NCBI GenBank assembly: GCA_036571765.1
Contig: BROE01000019.1
Span: forward strand, 4,659,394-4,723,393
DNA length: 64,000 bases
Direction of reading: 5' to 3'
From: Plecoglossus altivelis
Lineage: Eukaryota > Chordata > Actinopteri > Osmeriformes > Plecoglossidae
Below the pieces are notes generated by a model, which saw nothing but the letters and a program-made list of their open reading frames with translations, did not search any database and was not told the origin of the DNA. A program made the position numbers and the translations under genes. The stretch's first letter is position 1. Each line of letters begins with the position of its first letter. This document shows, piece by piece, positions 60,673 through 64,000 of this stretch.

Positions 60673-60820
60673 TCAGTCTGAGGACTTCACATCCGGGGCA
60701 AAACGTACGACCCCAGCGCTCCGGCGAGGCTCGGGCGGTTCCAGCGGAGGCTGTGGGTCTCCTCCGGCAGCACCGTAGGAATGATGATCACCGGGTCGGA
60801 GCAGCTCGTCTGCGGGCTCT
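60673..60820 (-). CDS. Probable last coding exon, gene unidentified (partial)
   Basis: A 148-base open stretch begins after a CCTCCTAG acceptor at 60821-60823 (minus strand) and is more GC-rich than its flanks. Two frames remain open nearly to the end. One reads SPQTSCSDPVIIIPTVLPEE with ETHSLRWNRPSLAG and stops near 60688. The other, Pro/Arg-rich, reads to VVRFAPDVKSSD and stops at 60673. Without the upstream exon I cannot choose the phase. A poly(A) hexamer lies about 370 bases downstream, as expected for a terminal exon. I do not recognise the protein. The upstream exons would lie to the right, either in the last 3 kb or beyond the window. Confidence 0.38.
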
Positions 60821-63800
60821 CTAGGAGGCAGCACACAGTTAAGGTACAGAGGAGAGGAAAAGACAAGAGAAGAAGACAGGAGATGAGGCATGGCTGGAGG
60901 GCCAGTGACAAAGCCATTGGGCTGAGCTGAGCACCCTGTGACCACTCATATCGGAGGGGGACAACGTCAGACTGTTGTATTATACTGTGAGGGTGACTCG
61001 CTCAGTCTGAGACAAAGCTCTAAATCTCCTGGCGTTTCACCACGCTTGCTGCTTGTCACAGACGTCACACTAAGAATAGCTCCAAGACTGTCTTGCTTGA
61101 ATCTACGAATCACGTCCCAGATAATTCAAAGGGAAACTTGTGCTTTTTTGTTGAATTTGATCCTTGATGTTATCCAGCCAAAGATGTCATTTCTGTAGAT
61201 GTTTTTGGATATCTCAATTCAGACTGTTCAAGTCTGGCAGCTAAAACAGCTTTTGAATCCTAACGGGGTGTGGTGCTCTGACAGCACAACGAGAGTCTCA
61301 GGGTGTTCAAGGAATAATACGCAAAGAAAACATACACGCTATGGTTTTGTAACTTAAGGATCATAAAACATGCATGTACACAAACCCACTCAGATAGACA
61401 TACAATACTGGCATATGCAATTACACAGATACTGTACAGTATGTTGAACCTAGCATCAAAATGACCCCAAGGACATTATACCACTAGAACTAAAACACCC
61501 AGTTAGCTGGTCTCAAATTCACATACATTAGAACGCACATTAAAACATCATGTTACATCATGCTGATAAACAATGGTAAACACAAATTAAGATGAAGAAC
61601 TTGGAGTAGCTGTAAAATAGCTTTAGGGAATCATCCAACATAGCTTTTGGGTCTAAAACATAGCAGCTAAGCTGAATAGCAATAGTTGATAGGCTTGTAA
61701 CCACATCCATTTGATATAAAATTAAATGTTATATCAAATAGTGCACACAGAAGGCACAGTAATGAGTAATCCGCTTGTTCTATAATCATAGAGTGGGCGA
61801 TCTCAGCTCATCTGTGTGAATACATTTCACAGTCATGTTCACGCAGTCATGCCGTTTCTTTAGCATTGACCTATTTCTTCTGACCAGGAGCAATGGATGC
61901 ATTATACAGCAGTTCATGGGGAGTCCAAGATGGTTGCTGTAGTAAACATTCTACATGAGACAAGCCCTGTTCCTCCTTAAGAGAGGAACCTTAAGGAAGC
62001 TAGAACATGACAGCCAGCAGTCAGCCACCCTCGTTCCCTCCTCTGACTACCAGCTCTAGTTTCCATATGGAAGAGAACCACCAAGGAGCCTTAGCGAACT
62101 CGTACTATGGTGCTATCGAGACGCATCAGTAGGCAACCTCCGAAACCCCCAAAAGTGTCACTATTGGGAATATAACGGTAAAAGAAACGTTACACTTTAT
62201 GAGCACATATGAATGGGAATGAGCGAAGAGTAGCGACCTGTGGTCTGGGTGTGTTTCAGATTACCTGGGATTGGGTAGAGCACAGCCCCATAGGTGTTGC
62301 TTTAGAGTCTGCACCCAGCCAGTGTCACGGATTGGCTGACAGAGCTGTATGTAGTGGTACTGTTTTACCACAACCCTTCAAATGAATCAGAATGTCACTC
62401 ATTAGCTCGTTAGCACGACGGACAGTGCATCCAAATCTGACAGTCCCTCAAAAGGCTGATGATAATACTGGATACAACTTGGAATGATAAACCTGACACA
62501 TTATAGTAGTGATATCAGAGATGTTGAAATATCCCCAAACTGGGAAAACCAATTTGATAAAGAATGATTTTTCAGCCAAATAAATTCATGACATCTTATT
62601 CTGGAATCAGGAATCTGTCCATCCTTTGACTTTGATATTGCAAATTAATTTGGGTAAGATCCTGGAATATATTAGACACATGATGCAAAAAGTAATATAT
62701 TCCTCAGCTCTCACGACAATATGTCAGCCTTGAAAAGGATGTCAGAGCTCATTCCAGAATTTGGCGCAATCTTTGACAAAGCGCTAAAAGGAAACCGCAC
62801 AGCAACATTCTCTTCCATGTGGAGTCTTTCACTAAAACAGGACTTAACACACAACCAGCTGGTAACACTAGAAAACGGGATCAGCAGAACCCTCCGGTTC
62901 TCTCACATCCTCCATGACTTTTCACTCAAAGAACCAAGAGGACACTGCTTTTTCTGCTTTTGCATTTATTTGTCATATTTCAGTAAATAGGAGCAAGCAG
63001 AGAGAAACACGCACGTCACAGTCAAATATTTTGCCCAACACATAACTTTTTGTACCACACTCTCTAGTCACTGTTTTCTAATGCTTGGAAAAAAAAATCA
63101 TAGCACCAGGTGTGTGTTGTGCTGAACTATTTACATGTACGATTCCCTCCTCCACCTCAACGCTTATGTCCCCTGAGGCCTTCTCCCCTGAGTTACCTGA
63201 CAGAGAGCAACCCCCACCAACCAAAGGCTGCAAAACGTGAATGAGTTGGCCCTCACCCTCCGCGGGCACGTGCTCAGCCCGCTGTCGGGGCCTTAACACA
63301 CTCAAGACACCACAGAAAATGGAGACAATACAGTCTGCCACTCAAAATGGAAGGGAGGGAGGTAGGGATGCAGGCTGGCACGACAGATGACAACAGACAA
63401 GGGTTGGTGGTAGGGGGGGGGTGGCCAGGACAAGACAGGCCCTGTACTAAGCACTCCTATTGTGGCCTGTCCCATCCCAGAGACTGGGGAAGCTCTATTC
63501 CTACTAAACCGTAAACAGACTGGAGCATCTTGCTGCACTACACACAACACCGGGCCTTATTCCTGGCTAAAATAGCATCAGATATACTGCGTATATACAA
63601 TGGGGTTTAACTTGATTAATTTGAACATAATCAGGTTCATCTTTATGATACATAATGTTTGAATTCCCTATCAATCATTTCTTGTGGCAGAGGCAACATA
63701 TAGTGGAAAGTTGAATGATTGGTTGAACCAAAGCTAAGATCGTTTTGACCAAAAACAGGACATCTACTGCTCTAAATGGGTTTGCCAACACCTATAGGCT

Positions 63801-64000
63801 GGCTCAGCAAAAAGGTATAGATTTTGCCTTCAAACCGCAGTACTTAATGTTGAACAGATAATCGCAGCTGAGTCCGACAAAAAACAGATTTACACACCTG
63901 GGTGGAAGGAGAGACCGGTTCTGTTAGGCCCCAAGTAAGACAAAGACAAAACCACATGCAGCCAGAAACAGACAGAACAGAAACAGAGAGGAGCATACCA
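60821..64000. other. Intron or intergenic to right edge
   Basis: No open frame with acceptable splice signals and recognisable protein was found on either strand. If the exon at 60673-60820 is real, this is probably its upstream intron. Confidence 0.4.

Overview
This window looks like teleost fish nuclear DNA. It holds multi-exon genes with GT-AG introns and vertebrate protein families, short introns, many CA/GT microsatellites, and several genes that lie together on human chromosome 21q22.3 packed into far less DNA. Splice sites were read by eye. In every assigned multi-exon gene fully inside the window the exon phases add up to one open frame. I cannot name the species.

Layout from left to right. 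eurl (C21orf91) runs on the minus strand: its first coding exon is at 3.33-3.46 kb, a likely 5' noncoding exon is near 4.85 kb, and the rest lies beyond the left edge. An unidentified three-exon plus-strand gene (285 aa) occupies 8.30-9.35 kb and converges on ripk4 (minus, 10.69-19.53 kb; kinase plus ankyrin repeats). prdm15 (minus, 22.0-28.85 kb) has 23 coding exons in 6.8 kb. c2cd2 (minus, 32.2-40.55 kb; membrane anchor, SMP-type lipid-binding region, C2 domain) is head to head with atg101 (plus, 41.7-42.45 kb; autophagy HORMA protein), which converges on zbtb21 (minus, 45.2-48.26 kb; BTB and zinc fingers in one coding exon). umodl1 (plus, 51.07-57.36 kb; EMI, WAP, SEA-like, EGF, FN3, ZP, membrane anchor) follows. 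A likely last exon of an unidentified minus-strand gene sits at 60.67-60.82 kb, and the remainder to the right edge shows no supportable exon.

The genes do not form one pathway. ripk4 acts in epidermal signalling, prdm15 and zbtb21 are transcriptional regulators, c2cd2 is a probable lipid-transfer or membrane-contact protein, atg101 starts autophagy, and umodl1 is a cell-surface or matrix glycoprotein. The order ripk4-prdm15-c2cd2-zbtb21-umodl1 matches human 21q22.3; eurl and atg101 are extra members of the block.

The points most worth checking are the unidentified gene at 8.3 kb, a 19-bp array of perfect CACGTG palindromes joined to a minisatellite beside a c2cd2 splice donor, the eroded first zinc finger of prdm15, the position of atg101, and clusters of GCTAGC motifs at three promoter regions.
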